Positions 1 to 8,894 of a stretch of DNA of 64,000 bases are shown here, one piece after another. The position numbers were made by a program, and so were the translations under genes. Source of the stretch: Paradesertivirga superstes (GTDB lineage: Bacteria; Bacteroidota; Bacteroidia; Sphingobacteriales; Sphingobacteriaceae); contig NZ_JBBJCN010000003.1 of NCBI RefSeq assembly GCF_037622515.1, forward strand, positions 124,001 through 188,000, written 5' to 3'. A model generated the notes under the pieces. The model did no database searches, was not told where the DNA came from, and saw nothing but the letters and a program-made list of their open reading frames with translations. The stretch's first letter is position 1. Each line of letters opens with the position of its first letter.

Positions 1-2731
1 GCTCTTTTTTAGTTATAATTTGCACAGGTTCGGCGACCTCAATGTTAACCGGGGCCCACCATGTAAAATCACCCTGCTGTAATTTTGCAAAAACCGTTTT
101 ATTTCCAGGTTCTGATTTTACTGTTCCTGCAATAGCAGAATTGCTTATCACTTCTGCATCAAGCACATTTTGAGGATCGAAAACCTGCAGGGCCCTGGCA
201 GATCCGAAATTTAATGTTACCGGAGTATTCGAAGCGAACGATTGATCTTCCGGTTTAATCAGCGCATTTCCGGCCCACTCCAGTTCTATATCATATTTGG
301 CCGCCTTTCCTGCCATTATTTCTACTGTTGGATTATTAACAGCTGCCTCCAAAATCTTCCAGCTCACTTTTTTACCATTAACGGAAACCGATTTGAGTTT
401 TTCCGCCCGGGCTTTTAAAACCAGGCGCAGATTCATAAATTTCGGGAAGTCCGGACTAATGGAATACTTGTCTGTATTACCCGTCCTTTTAAAGTCAAAT
501 GCTATATCTGGAATTATTAAGGAGGCGTAGTTCCATTCAGCCGGAAGTCCGGGTTTGATCGTTAAAGTATCGTTTAAGGCATCGGGCAAAACCCCAAACA
601 AGCCTTCAACCAGGGAACGGCTTGCCATGCCGATTGGGTCTGCGAAATCGCGGTAAAGCTCTCCGCGGATAGCATCGTAAAACGAAAGCTGTTCAAATCC
701 GCCGGGGCTTGAACTCAGGTACATACTTTCTACCATCATACTTTCCCAAAGCTTAAAGGCTTCTTCGCTTCGGCCGGCCTGCCAGTAAGCAAGGGCCGTA
801 TGTAAAACTTCAGCTAAAGCCACATTGTTCAGCGACCAGGTATAAGGCTGCCAGTTTGTAGTCGAAATGGTATAGTAATTCTTATCCGGCAGACCATTTG
901 CCTTTATTGGAATATGAGGAATTTCGGTATCGACGTATCTCAGAGCCTGGTAAGCCTGGAAGGGATCCGGAACTTCAGAATCCAGAGCATGATATATGGA
1001 CCATATTCCTGCATAGGGATGTACCAGTTTTAAACCCAGTAAATCTTTATACTCGGCATACCATCCTTTTTGGGGCAGCCATAAGTTTGCGTTTATTGCT
1101 TTTAAAATTTTATCCGCTTCCTGCTGGTAGGGCGCTGGGTTATCACCTAAAAGTTTTGCCAGCTTAGCGGCTAATTTATTTGCCCTGTAATTGTATGACG
1201 AGGAATGGGTTACGCCTCCTCCGCTATATTGCAGTGCATCACTTGCCCAGATTGCACAATAAGCATCGTACAAACCATCGCCATCCATATCGAAGTTCCG
1301 CTTTTCCCAGGCAAGGTGGCGTTTTATTGCGGGCCACATTTCTTTAGCGAAAGTTAAATCTCCATTCCAGTTAAAATGGCTCAGCATCTGGTCAAAGAAA
1401 ACCAGGTTCATATCGTAATGGTGAGCGACTTTATTGTTATTCGGATTGCGGGAAATATAACCGCTGCTAAAAACAGCGGTCCCCATTTTTTCGGCCTGAC
1501 GGGCGAAGTTCAGCGCAGTATCCGGTGTAATGGGTCCGCTTTCCGGACTTAAAACCTGTGAGTTTTCGTAACTGGACAAATGTATTTTAGCCCTGTCGTG
1601 CCAGCCAAGCGGGTCGGCAGTTGAGGCGCCCCTCCAGGCATTCAACCGCATGCGCCAGGCTACCGCTCCATGCAGAAAAGTCGGATCTTCCCAAATTGCG
1701 TCGGCTGCTGTTCCAAGAGCACCACCCAGTGTATTGATATATGGGTCGGGAGTTTTTACCTTAATGCGATCAGCAAGCTTTGCTCTTGCAGCTTCGGCTT
1801 TGCCAAATATTCCGGGTAATAAAGAATAGCTTAAGGTCGGAGTTTCTTTAGGGCCCTGAATTAAGAAATATAAGGATTTAGCAGCAGAGGCCTTGATGCG
1901 CCCTGCAAGTACAGGCTGTGCATTCCCTTTTGAATCTGCGAGGGCTAAAGGCGACTCTTGTTTGCCGGCATCTGCGATGTGCAGCGCCGAGCCTAAGGGA
2001 AACAATCCTGACAATTGCTTTTGGTTCTCAACAATGCCCTTTTCTTTAGTGTTATCGGCCACATGCTGAATTTCATAGCGTTCTTCTTCGGTTAACACCC
2101 TGCCAGATCCAAAATTCAGAACGAAGTTGTTTTTGCCTAATTTAAAAGCGTTATCCCTGCAGTATTCGGGTTTCAGATAAAATGAAGATTCGGGATCTGC
2201 ACCAATATCACCATCGCGCGAAAACTTTTTACCGGTAGCTCCACCAAAAGTCCAGAACAACTCAGTTCCCTTAGGAGTTCCAGCAAACTCAGCTTTAACA
2301 ATCAGGCCTTCTGCATCGGCCTGAGCGAGAACAAAAAGATTAAGAGTACCTGAGCCTAAAAGAGGGTCCTTAATTTTATAAAGCATGGAACCCGGACGGT
2401 AACGGCTTTCTATTTGCGATGCGTCAATTATCCATTTACTGGTATTTCCAGAAATGATTCCGAATTTCAGATTTCCTCCCATTCCCGGAAGGTAGAGCGC
2501 AAATTCAGGAAGATCCCCGGTTTCTACTCTGAAGCCTGTATTGGTTCCATAAAGCGCCCGATTGAAACGTTTTGTACCATTTACACGCACAAAGTCATTT
2601 CCCTCCGGCCGGTAATGAATGCTACGTTCTTTACCATGCCATAAAACTTCAGTACTCTTTGGCGACTGGCTAAAAGCCGCCTGACTAATCAGTAATAAAG
2701 AAGAAAAAAAAAGGACTTTATAAAAGCTCAT
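1..2731 (-). CDS. DUF4450 glycosidase-like protein, 3' end cut by window edge
   Basis: An open frame starts with ATG at 2731 and runs off the left edge, so about 910 residues are visible and the C-terminus is missing. Residues 1-22 form a signal peptide ending AAFSQ, so the protein is exported. The next region (VNGTKRFNRALYGTNTGFRV, then LPEFALYLPGMGGNLKFG) is the signature I associate with DUF4450 proteins of Bacteroidetes pectin loci. The middle (roughly residues 400-780) is rich in Trp and aromatic helices, for example RNFDMDGDGLYDAYCAIW, and looks like an alpha/alpha-barrel of the six-hairpin glycosidase type. A beta-rich tail follows. It is the last visible gene of the run beginning with the PL1 lyase. 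Substrate and catalytic residues are not known to me; a side-chain glycosidase is an inference. Confidence 0.8.
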   Translation of the reverse strand, partial: MSFYKVLFFSSLLLISQAAFSQSPKSTEVLWHGKERSIHYRPEGNDFVRVNGTKRFNRALYGTNTGFRVETGDLPEFALYLPGMGGNLKFGIISGNTSKWIIDASQIESRYRPGSMLYKIKDPLLGSGTLNLFVLAQADAEGLIVKAEFAGTPKGTELFWTFGGATGKKFSRDGDIGADPESSFYLKPEYCRDNAFKLGKNNFVLNFGSGRVLTEEERYEIQHVADNTKEKGIVENQKQLSGLFPLGSALHIADAGKQESPLALADSKGNAQPVLAGRIKASAAKSLYFLIQGPKETPTLSYSLLPGIFGKAEAARAKLADRIKVKTPDPYINTLGGALGTAADAIWEDPTFLHGAVAWRMRLNAWRGASTADPLGWHDRAKIHLSSYENSQVLSPESGPITPDTALNFARQAEKMGTAVFSSGYISRNPNNNKVAHHYDMNLVFFDQMLSHFNWNGDLTFAKEMWPAIKRHLAWEKRNFDMDGDGLYDAYCAIWASDALQYSGGGVTHSSSYNYRANKLAAKLAKLLGDNPAPYQQEADKILKAINANLWLPQKGWYAEYKDLLGLKLVHPYAGIWSIYHALDSEVPDPFQAYQALRYVDTEIPHIPIKANGLPDKNYYTISTTNWQPYTWSLNNVALAEVLHTALAYWQAGRSEEAFKLWESMMVESMYLSSSPGGFEQLSFYDAIRGELYRDFADPIGMASRSLVEGLFGVLPDALNDTLTIKPGLPAEWNYASLIIPDIAFDFKRTGNTDKYSISPDFPKFMNLRLVLKARAEKLKSVSVNGKKVSWKILEAAVNNPTVEIMAGKAAKYDIELEWAGNALIKPEDQSFASNTPVTLNFGSARALQVFDPQNVLDAEVISNSAIAGTVKSEPGNKTVFAKLQQGDFTWWAPVNIEVAEPVQIITKKE

Positions 2732-2784
2732 TTTTGTTAATATGTACGAGTCGGAGACTCTTTTTTATTATTAATCCCGCGTAT

Positions 2785-2917
2785 CGTCATTGCCGACCCG
2801 ATCGGCAATCCTAAAGCGCCATACCGGATTATCTTGCTCAGCATAAAGATTCCTGCCTGCCCCTGCCCGTTCGGTCAGGCGGGCGTTCCGTTCAGGCGGG
2901 CCTGCGCAGGAATGACG
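2785..2917. repeat. Dispersed intergenic palindromic repeat, copy 1 (with insert)
   Basis: This 133-bp element has terminal inverted CGTCATT/AATGACG and two internal hairpins: ATTGCCGA-cccga-TCGGCAAT, then an ATTCCTGC...GCAGGAAT pair. A second copy lies at 6962-7055. The two share almost all of their left half, but here the second hairpin is interrupted by about 40 bp that itself contains GC-rich inverted pieces (CCCGTTCGG, CAGGCGGGC repeated). It fills most of the gap between the DUF4450 and GH28 genes. It looks like a REP- or MITE-like element; no transposase is nearby. Confidence 0.8.
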
Positions 2918-2932
2918 ATCAGTGTAAATTCT

Positions 2933-4384
2933 TTATTTATTCTTCAAACTATCCGGTACCTGAACTAAGGCACCATTAATCCTCACGTTTTGGAATTGCA
3001 GATTTTCAATATAATCGACTTTCATCGGCACCTTAACACCTTTAATATTCACATTAATCATTCTTACGTTCTGTACCGGTGATGATTTATATGCGGCTGA
3101 AAGTAATCCGTACTCACCGCCACGTTCCACTTCAAGATTCTCAACCCAAATATTTCGGATGGTAGGAATGAAATTACCCGGCTTTTCATAGAACATATTA
3201 AACTTAACTGCTGCCTCTCTATATGTACCGACTTTGGTATCTTTCATAAAAACATTCTCAATAATACCTCCCCGGGAAGAACTGGTTTTTATTCTCAAAA
3301 CTCTATCCAAATCCGGGCTGTCCATAGAATTATTTAATGCATAGATATTTCTTGCTCCCCCGGCAATTTCACTCCCTATCACCACACCTCCATGACCATC
3401 TTTCATGATGCAGTTCTCGATGATATGGTTCTCGGCAGGCCTGCCGATATTTCTGCCGTCTTCGTCACGGCCAGATTTAATTGCGATACAATCGTCTCCA
3501 GTGTCAAAATAACAATCTTTTATAAGTACATTTTTACATGATTCCGGATCGCATCCATCATTGTTAGGGCCATGGGAAATTACTTTTACCCGCTCAACAA
3601 TTACGTTTTCACACAATACAGGATTAATACACCACATCGGTGAGTTAATCAGCTTAAAATCCGACATCAGAACATTTTTACAGTTGTACTGCTGTATGAA
3701 ATTAGGGCGGAGATAGAATCCATCTCCAAAAACACGGGTTTTCGGGTCAGTTTCCTGGTGCATTAATTTGTGTAAAGAATCGCGTGCCGGGGTTTGCTTA
3801 GGCATGCCGGCTTTCCATCCGTAGCGTGGCGCTCCGTTCCAGTTCCACCAGTTGTTATTATCAGCGTTCCCATCTAAAATACCGTTCCCTGTAATAGCAA
3901 TATTCTCTTCCCCATAAGCATAAATAAAGGATGAATAATTCATCACTTCCATGCCTTCCCAGCGGGTAAATACAATAGGGTAATCTTTAAAATCGCGGCT
4001 GAAAAGAATTTTCGCGCTATCCACCATGTGCAGGTTTACATTACTTTCAAGATAAATAGCACCGGTTAAAAATGTACCCGTAGGAACTATCACGCGGCCG
4101 CCGCCGGCCTGACTGCAAGCCTCAATGGCCTTTTTAAAAGCCTCCGTATTTTTAGTTTTCCCATCGCCAACAGCTCCATAGCTGGTTATTAAAAAATCTT
4201 TATCGGCAAATTTTGGCGCTTTGATCGCTTTTCTCAACTTCTCAATCTCCATTAACGGCTGAGAACTATTTTGCCAGACAGTAGCTTTTTTAGTTGCACA
4301 CGAGTGAATGAATAGTAGCGCAATAACCGACAATACAGTTACTTTAATCCCTGCTGCGCTGCGCTTAATAATCGAATTGCTCAT
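2933..4384 (-). CDS. GH28 polygalacturonase family lipoprotein
   Basis: A 483-residue protein with a lipoprotein signal (lipobox ending IHSC at about residue 29) and a right-handed beta-helix. All four GH28 active-site motifs can be read: NND-G-C-D (Asp276, Asp279), GDDCIAIKSG (Asp297, Asp298), DGHGG (His331) and RIK (Arg364, Lys366). It should hydrolyse alpha-1,4 bonds to galacturonic acid in homogalacturonan or rhamnogalacturonan, from the outer membrane or periplasm. Of the three GH28 proteins in the window this is the only one with a complete catalytic set. It lies 10 bp downstream of the propeller enzyme gene, so the two are probably co-transcribed. Exact substrate (polygalacturonate, xylogalacturonan or oligomers) cannot be read from sequence. 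Confidence 0.93.
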   Translation of the reverse strand: MSNSIIKRSAAGIKVTVLSVIALLFIHSCATKKATVWQNSSQPLMEIEKLRKAIKAPKFADKDFLITSYGAVGDGKTKNTEAFKKAIEACSQAGGGRVIVPTGTFLTGAIYLESNVNLHMVDSAKILFSRDFKDYPIVFTRWEGMEVMNYSSFIYAYGEENIAITGNGILDGNADNNNWWNWNGAPRYGWKAGMPKQTPARDSLHKLMHQETDPKTRVFGDGFYLRPNFIQQYNCKNVLMSDFKLINSPMWCINPVLCENVIVERVKVISHGPNNDGCDPESCKNVLIKDCYFDTGDDCIAIKSGRDEDGRNIGRPAENHIIENCIMKDGHGGVVIGSEIAGGARNIYALNNSMDSPDLDRVLRIKTSSSRGGIIENVFMKDTKVGTYREAAVKFNMFYEKPGNFIPTIRNIWVENLEVERGGEYGLLSAAYKSSPVQNVRMINVNIKGVKVPMKVDYIENLQFQNVRINGALVQVPDSLKNK

Positions 4385-4394
4385 TATATCTCCT

Positions 4395-5471
4395 TTATGA
4401 ATTTATTTTAAATATAAGTGGTGAAGCCGTCATATGCTTCCCGCCCTGTGAAGTAGTGAAAAGATAGGCCGGCTTATCTTTGATAAATAATATTTGAGGC
4501 CGCTCCAGTCTGCCATACTTCTTTAAATGCGAAGGAGCAGGTGCCTGCTGCAAGTATTCTTTTACCGGTTTATATGCGATCTCAGGTTCGCTCCAGTTTA
4601 AGCCATCTTTAGATTCCATAATTAAACCTACATCATGACCGTAAACTCCCATATCACGGCAAATTAATTTGAACCGGTTTTTTTCATGCCAGATAAAAGC
4701 ATCCTCAAACTGTTTGTTTCCGCCTTTACCGGAAAAATCTATAATCGGCTTATCTGAATAACGCACATATGGCCCCTCAAGTTTATCAGAAATTGCTAGG
4801 CCATATTTACGGTTACCCCTGATGAGCGGGTCCTTAGAATTGTAATAATCGTTATTGTTCCATGATTTATAATACAACCAGTATTGCCCGTTGGGATGCT
4901 TTATAAAAGCAGGATTAGTGGTACAGTGATCGTCCCATGCTCCTTCGGGCCCTGCTTCGAGAAGCGGTTGGTCAGGGCGTGTCCATGGACCGTTCAAAGA
5001 GTCGGCTGTGGCCATTCCGATGCGCTTAGTATTGGTTTTACCATTGGAATTACCCATAAAGAACAGGCAATACTTGCCATCCACAAACTTTATAAGAGGA
5101 TTATGGCAGGTCGTGGCATCCCAAAAACCCGGTCCGCGCGGTGCCAGTACCGTTTCAATGTATTGATATGGTCCTTCGGGTTTATCTGCCACTGCGTGAG
5201 CGATCTCGCAACTGTTGATCCATCCTCCCATACCCTTTTTTGCCGACCAACGTGAATAAAACACATGAATCTTCCCGTCCGGTGCCTGTATCGGACTGTT
5301 GCACCAGACATAAAAGCCTTCAGATTCAAGAACCCTGCCTATTGGTCGAAGTTTTTTTGCAAAAGCCGAAAGATGATCTTTCAGGTACACTCCCGCAGCA
5401 AAAACTGAATCCGTCAATAAGGTGCATGCAGAGATGATAGCAATTTGCGTAAGAAACCGGCGCCTTTCCAT
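4395..5471 (-). CDS. Five-bladed beta-propeller glycosidase-like protein
   Basis: A 358-residue protein whose N-terminus MERRRFLTQ resembles a Tat-type or basic signal ending near VFAAG. Repeated blades can be seen (HNPLIKFVDGKYCLFFMG, TTNPAFIKHPNGQYWLYYKS, FEDAFIWHEKNRFKLICRD), the pattern of the GH43/GH32/GH117 propeller superfamily. The usual GH43 base (Asp before Pro in blade 1) is not obvious: blade 1 reads WCNSPIQAPDGKIHVFY. The EDAF glutamate could be a catalytic acid. It sits between PL1 and GH28 genes, which suggests action on pectin fragments. I can place it in the superfamily but not in a CAZy family. Confidence 0.75.
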   Translation of the reverse strand: MERRRFLTQIAIISACTLLTDSVFAAGVYLKDHLSAFAKKLRPIGRVLESEGFYVWCNSPIQAPDGKIHVFYSRWSAKKGMGGWINSCEIAHAVADKPEGPYQYIETVLAPRGPGFWDATTCHNPLIKFVDGKYCLFFMGNSNGKTNTKRIGMATADSLNGPWTRPDQPLLEAGPEGAWDDHCTTNPAFIKHPNGQYWLYYKSWNNNDYYNSKDPLIRGNRKYGLAISDKLEGPYVRYSDKPIIDFSGKGGNKQFEDAFIWHEKNRFKLICRDMGVYGHDVGLIMESKDGLNWSEPEIAYKPVKEYLQQAPAPSHLKKYGRLERPQILFIKDKPAYLFTTSQGGKHMTASPLIFKINS

Positions 5472-5553
5472 TAAGAATGATATGATTGATGTAATAAGGA
5501 ATACAGGATAAATTTCATATTAAGCTGTTATTGGCGTACCTAGTACATAAGTT

Positions 5554-5575
5554 AAGGTGTTGGTGAGGACACCTT
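5554..5575 (-). other. Small intergenic hairpin before the propeller enzyme
   Basis: AAGGTGT and ACACCTT form a perfect 7-bp stem with an 8-nt loop, just after the stop codon of the PL1 gene in the direction of transcription. No T-run follows on the minus strand, so it is not a convincing terminator. It may be a processing or attenuation structure, or chance. Confidence 0.3.
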
Positions 5576-5582
5576 CCCTGGT

Positions 5583-6830
5583 TTATTTAGTTAATTCATT
5601 CAGATATTCTTCAAGGTTGGTATATCCGTCTTTATCAATATCGCCATTACTATCCGCTTTTGCAGAATTGAATTTATTTTTTTTCTCCCAGTCGTCCGGC
5701 ATACCGTCGCGGTCTGTGTCTTTTAACACTTTTCCGCCTTTGATTGTTCCAGGACCTTTTTCAGAATTTTCTTCTTCACTGCTGATAATCTTACCTTCTT
5801 TACCTAATGATTTAACGGTGTTTACTAATCTTGTGTCTACCTGGTCTCTGTGTAAAGATGCTCCTGCATTTGCCAGCACAAAATCATAGGCCTGCTGAGT
5901 TTGCAGCATAACTACTTTAGGGAAATCATTGGCAGCTACCCAATCAACAACGGTATACTGAGCTTTAGGAATATCCGCACCATCAAGCTTGCCATTTTTA
6001 TTTCCGTCATGAAAATTCGAAGCAGCAAAAATGTGAAAGTTGGTATTGCCGCGTGTAAAGGGAGGCGCAGAAGTTTGCGGACCATCAATAAAATAATTAT
6101 TTACTACATTGGCATAAGAGTGTGATTCCGAATCGCCTAGAATATACGCTCCTACCCGCCAGTTATATACTACATTATTTATGAATTGATTTTTGCCTTT
6201 TACCTTAGGATTACGGGTATGATTGTTCACGTAAAGGTTTTTCAGCAGGCTAATTCCTCCTGTAGTTTGTATAAGTCCGCCGGCCGAATGCGAATGAAGA
6301 CCTTCTGCGATAATCGAGTTTTGGATGGTTATATCTGAGACCGTCCCGCTAACAGAGAATGTTTCATCCCTGCCCCATGATACAGAAAGATGATCGAAAA
6401 TCATGTTTGAACCTTCGGAAATAGTCACAGCATCTTTGCCCTTTTCGCCATTAATGCCCATACGGATTCGGATGTATCTGGCAATGGTATTTTCAGCTTT
6501 TGAAAAGGAAAGGCCATTTCCGTAAATGGTAATGCCATCGCCGGGAGCAGTTTGTCCTGCTATCGTGAGGTTTGGAGCTACCTGAACCCTTGATTTTATT
6601 TGAATAACGCCACCGATATCAAAAACTACTGTACGGTTCGGCTGGCTAACCGCATCTCTGAAAGAACCGGGGCCATCATCGTTAAGATTAATAACATGAT
6701 ACACTTCGCCGCCGCGTCCGCCTTTGGCGAAACGGCCAAAGCCTTCGGCTCCCGGAAAAGCAAGCTGCTGGGCACTAACCTGCATACTACCTGCTAATAA
6801 TGCCGCTATAATAATTGATTTACAGTTCAT
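5583..6830 (-). CDS. PL1 family pectate lyase with C-terminal Ca-binding repeat
   Basis: A 415-residue protein with a signal peptide (cleavage near VSAQQ). The mature start AFPGAEGFGRFAKGGRGGEV and the stretches FDIGGVIQIKSRV and IFDHLSVSWGRDETFS are typical of polysaccharide lyase family 1 of Bacteroidetes. NNHTRNPKV carries a likely catalytic arginine. The last 45 residues (DTDRDGMPDDWE, then DSNGDIDKDGYTNLEEYLN) form thrombospondin type 3 or dockerin-like calcium-binding repeats. It should cleave de-esterified homogalacturonan by beta-elimination, making unsaturated oligomers for the PL22-like and GH105 enzymes encoded elsewhere in the window. A 321-bp gap separates it from the SusD gene, so it may start its own transcript. 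Confidence 0.93.
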   Translation of the reverse strand: MNCKSIIIAALLAGSMQVSAQQLAFPGAEGFGRFAKGGRGGEVYHVINLNDDGPGSFRDAVSQPNRTVVFDIGGVIQIKSRVQVAPNLTIAGQTAPGDGITIYGNGLSFSKAENTIARYIRIRMGINGEKGKDAVTISEGSNMIFDHLSVSWGRDETFSVSGTVSDITIQNSIIAEGLHSHSAGGLIQTTGGISLLKNLYVNNHTRNPKVKGKNQFINNVVYNWRVGAYILGDSESHSYANVVNNYFIDGPQTSAPPFTRGNTNFHIFAASNFHDGNKNGKLDGADIPKAQYTVVDWVAANDFPKVVMLQTQQAYDFVLANAGASLHRDQVDTRLVNTVKSLGKEGKIISSEEENSEKGPGTIKGGKVLKDTDRDGMPDDWEKKNKFNSAKADSNGDIDKDGYTNLEEYLNELTK

Positions 6831-7151
6831 GATTTATTCTCTTTATAAATTAAAATCCGATTGATTACGAATTTATCTTGTTGACATAAATAAAGATAGC
6901 GCCAGGAAATTGCACCGCATCGTCATCATCGTTCTAACCCCAATCAGCATCTTCCAGGTATCGTCATTGCCGACCCGATCGGCAATCCTAAAACGCCATA
7001 CTGGTACCAGATTATCTTGCTCTGCATTAAGATTCCTGCCTGCGCAGGAATGACGTATCGGGCTATCAAAGATCAATATGTCCATATCAAAAACTCATTG
7101 GGGACACAAAGCGCGCTTTAAAACGGCCTATTTTATTAATGCTTATCATTT
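6831..7151. other. Gap between SusD and PL1 genes
   Basis: This 321-bp stretch holds the second copy of the dispersed repeat (6962-7055) and the 12-bp perfect palindrome AAAGCGCGCTTT (7108-7119). I see no exact TAnnTTTG element for the PL1 gene and no terminator with a T-run. The short open frame over the repeat is not a gene. Confidence 0.6.
6962..7055. repeat. Dispersed intergenic palindromic repeat, copy 2 (compact form)
   Basis: This 94-bp element begins CGTCATT and ends AATGACG (terminal inverted repeat). It has two perfect 8-bp hairpins: ATTGCCGA-cccga-TCGGCAAT at 6966-6986 and ATTCCTGC-ctgc-GCAGGAAT near the right end. It matches the copy at 2785-2917 apart from a few substitutions, a short indel and that copy's insert. 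Both copies sit in gaps and in the same orientation. Confidence 0.85.
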
Positions 7152-8843
7152 CTAAAATTTAAAAGGAAGAAACAAGTCTTCTTTCTTTGTGATCTGTTTA
7201 GACGCCGATGTTTTAGCTTTCAATTTTGTATTAATAAAGTCGAAACCGGTTCCTGCAGCTTCTTTCTCTCTTCTTAAAGTAATGCGGACAAGATCCTGCC
7301 AGCGATTCCCTTCGTAAGCTAATTCCAAAGCTGATTCATTTACTATCGCATCTTCCATCTTCATCATTTCAGAATTATCCTGCAAACCGGCATCCAGATT
7401 GGTTGTAGCAACCCTGGAACGTAAACCTAAAGTACGGTGGTACTTGCCGCGAATTCTTGGTGCATCCAGCTTTCTCGCATCAAAATCATAAGGGAATTTA
7501 AGATTGGTTATACGCCTGTCCACTTCAGCAGGTTTTGTCAGATCATTATATGTACCTTTTATACCATTATTCAGTAAAGCATAAGCAATTTTAGTTTCCC
7601 CGTCGCGGTTGGCAGCTTCCGCGAAACGCAAATGAAGCAGACTGGTTCTATACAAAAACCACTTACCATTTTTCTCTAAAACATTAGCAGGTAAACCCGA
7701 TGTTGCATTCAGATAGTTATATAAAAATTTCATGATTACAGGCTGCCCGTTAATGATTTTATAGCTGTTATCCGCTCCCCGCAAATCAGAAGGAGTTCCG
7801 TCTGATTGAACCTGGCTATTCCAGTTATCAATAGCATTTTGTGATGGTTTGACTAAATACCGGCCTCCGCTGTTAGAAAACAGGTCTATAAAAGGATTTT
7901 GTGGCTGATAATTCTTATCGAAGTACATGGTCCATAACCACTCCCACTGATACTGATTATCCTGGGGAGAACGGGAAAAGAAAGTTTGCCAGGCAGAAGG
8001 GGTTGCCGCATCATTATCGCCACCGCTGGAGCCGGAATAAAAATTCCAATAGGCCCCGCTCGGCGCACCTTCACCTAAGGGAGTTGTCGTTTCGAGAACA
8101 TATTTATAATAAGTAGCGGCTTTATTATACTGGTTGATCCATAAATACATATCCCCCAACAATAAATTTTTATTAATGAATATCATCTTACTTGGATAGC
8201 CATCAATCTGGCTGATCAGCGAGCTCGCATCAGCATAAGGCTGGAGATATGGCAAAGATTCCATATAAGTTATCAGTTCGGGAACTAATTCATCCAGCTT
8301 CTTTTTAGGAAATTTCGATTCATCCTTCACATCGTAAATATTAACAATTGGTTCTGTTACATAAGGAATTTCTCCGTAATGAATGGCCAGCTGAAAATAT
8401 AACCAGGTACGCAAGGCGCCGATATCTGAATAGCGTTGCTGATAATTGCTTTCGCTGATCTTTTTCGTATCATACATATCTTTAAGGTTTTTAAGCACAT
8501 CGTTACAATTGGCAATAATGGCGTAATAAGGCTTCGGATCAATGTATGGATTGTTTGCTGAAATATTGTTGGTGTTTAATTCTCTTAGGTGTTCATCTGC
8601 ATTAACAGTAACATCCATTAAATCTGCCCTCAGTTCGTTAAGAATTTCATACTGTTTCGCAATGCTTAAAAACTGTCCATATATTCCTAAAACAGCTGCA
8701 TCGGCATCATAAATATTTTGATACACTTCCTTAGAATCGATGGCGTTTTCGGGGCTAATATCAAAAGTTTTTTTGCAGGAGTTTAAGCTTGTAAAGCTAA
8801 TTGCTGCAAGCAAAAAAACACTGAATTTGGTTGATATTTTCAT
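7152..8843 (-). CDS. SusD/RagB family outer membrane lipoprotein (module 1, pair B)
   Basis: A 563-residue lipoprotein (lipobox ISFTSLNSC) with the SusD/RagB helical TPR scaffold: the region DADAAVLGIYGQFLSIAKQY, the CNDVLKNL segment, and the C-terminal ALELAYEGNRWQDLVRI motif. SusD proteins lie on the cell surface as a lid over their SusC partner and bind glycan. It follows the SusC gene at 8895-12110 by 51 bp. Its closest relative in the window is the protein at 50841-52601, which sits at the same place of the second module; both share the unusual ISPENAI/IAPEDAL start and LNELRADL stretch. It ends the first import operon. Confidence 0.95.
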   Translation of the reverse strand: MKISTKFSVFLLAAISFTSLNSCKKTFDISPENAIDSKEVYQNIYDADAAVLGIYGQFLSIAKQYEILNELRADLMDVTVNADEHLRELNTNNISANNPYIDPKPYYAIIANCNDVLKNLKDMYDTKKISESNYQQRYSDIGALRTWLYFQLAIHYGEIPYVTEPIVNIYDVKDESKFPKKKLDELVPELITYMESLPYLQPYADASSLISQIDGYPSKMIFINKNLLLGDMYLWINQYNKAATYYKYVLETTTPLGEGAPSGAYWNFYSGSSGGDNDAATPSAWQTFFSRSPQDNQYQWEWLWTMYFDKNYQPQNPFIDLFSNSGGRYLVKPSQNAIDNWNSQVQSDGTPSDLRGADNSYKIINGQPVIMKFLYNYLNATSGLPANVLEKNGKWFLYRTSLLHLRFAEAANRDGETKIAYALLNNGIKGTYNDLTKPAEVDRRITNLKFPYDFDARKLDAPRIRGKYHRTLGLRSRVATTNLDAGLQDNSEMMKMEDAIVNESALELAYEGNRWQDLVRITLRREKEAAGTGFDFINTKLKAKTSASKQITKKEDLFLPFKF

Positions 8844-8894
8844 TGAATATTAATTTAAAAGCCAGGTTATCCCAGCCGTATTTTTTCTAATTAA

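Noticed and set aside
5554..5575. Terminator after PL1
   Set aside because: The 7-bp hairpin lacks a T-run on the minus strand, so it is listed only as a hairpin.
6873..7085. Open frame of 70 codons on the minus strand
   Set aside because: It is coded mostly by the dispersed hairpin repeat and has no independent support; such frames arise wherever the repeat occurs.
7108..7119. 12-bp palindrome AAAGCGCGCTTT as an operator
   Set aside because: Short palindromes of this size occur by chance, and no promoter element lies nearby.
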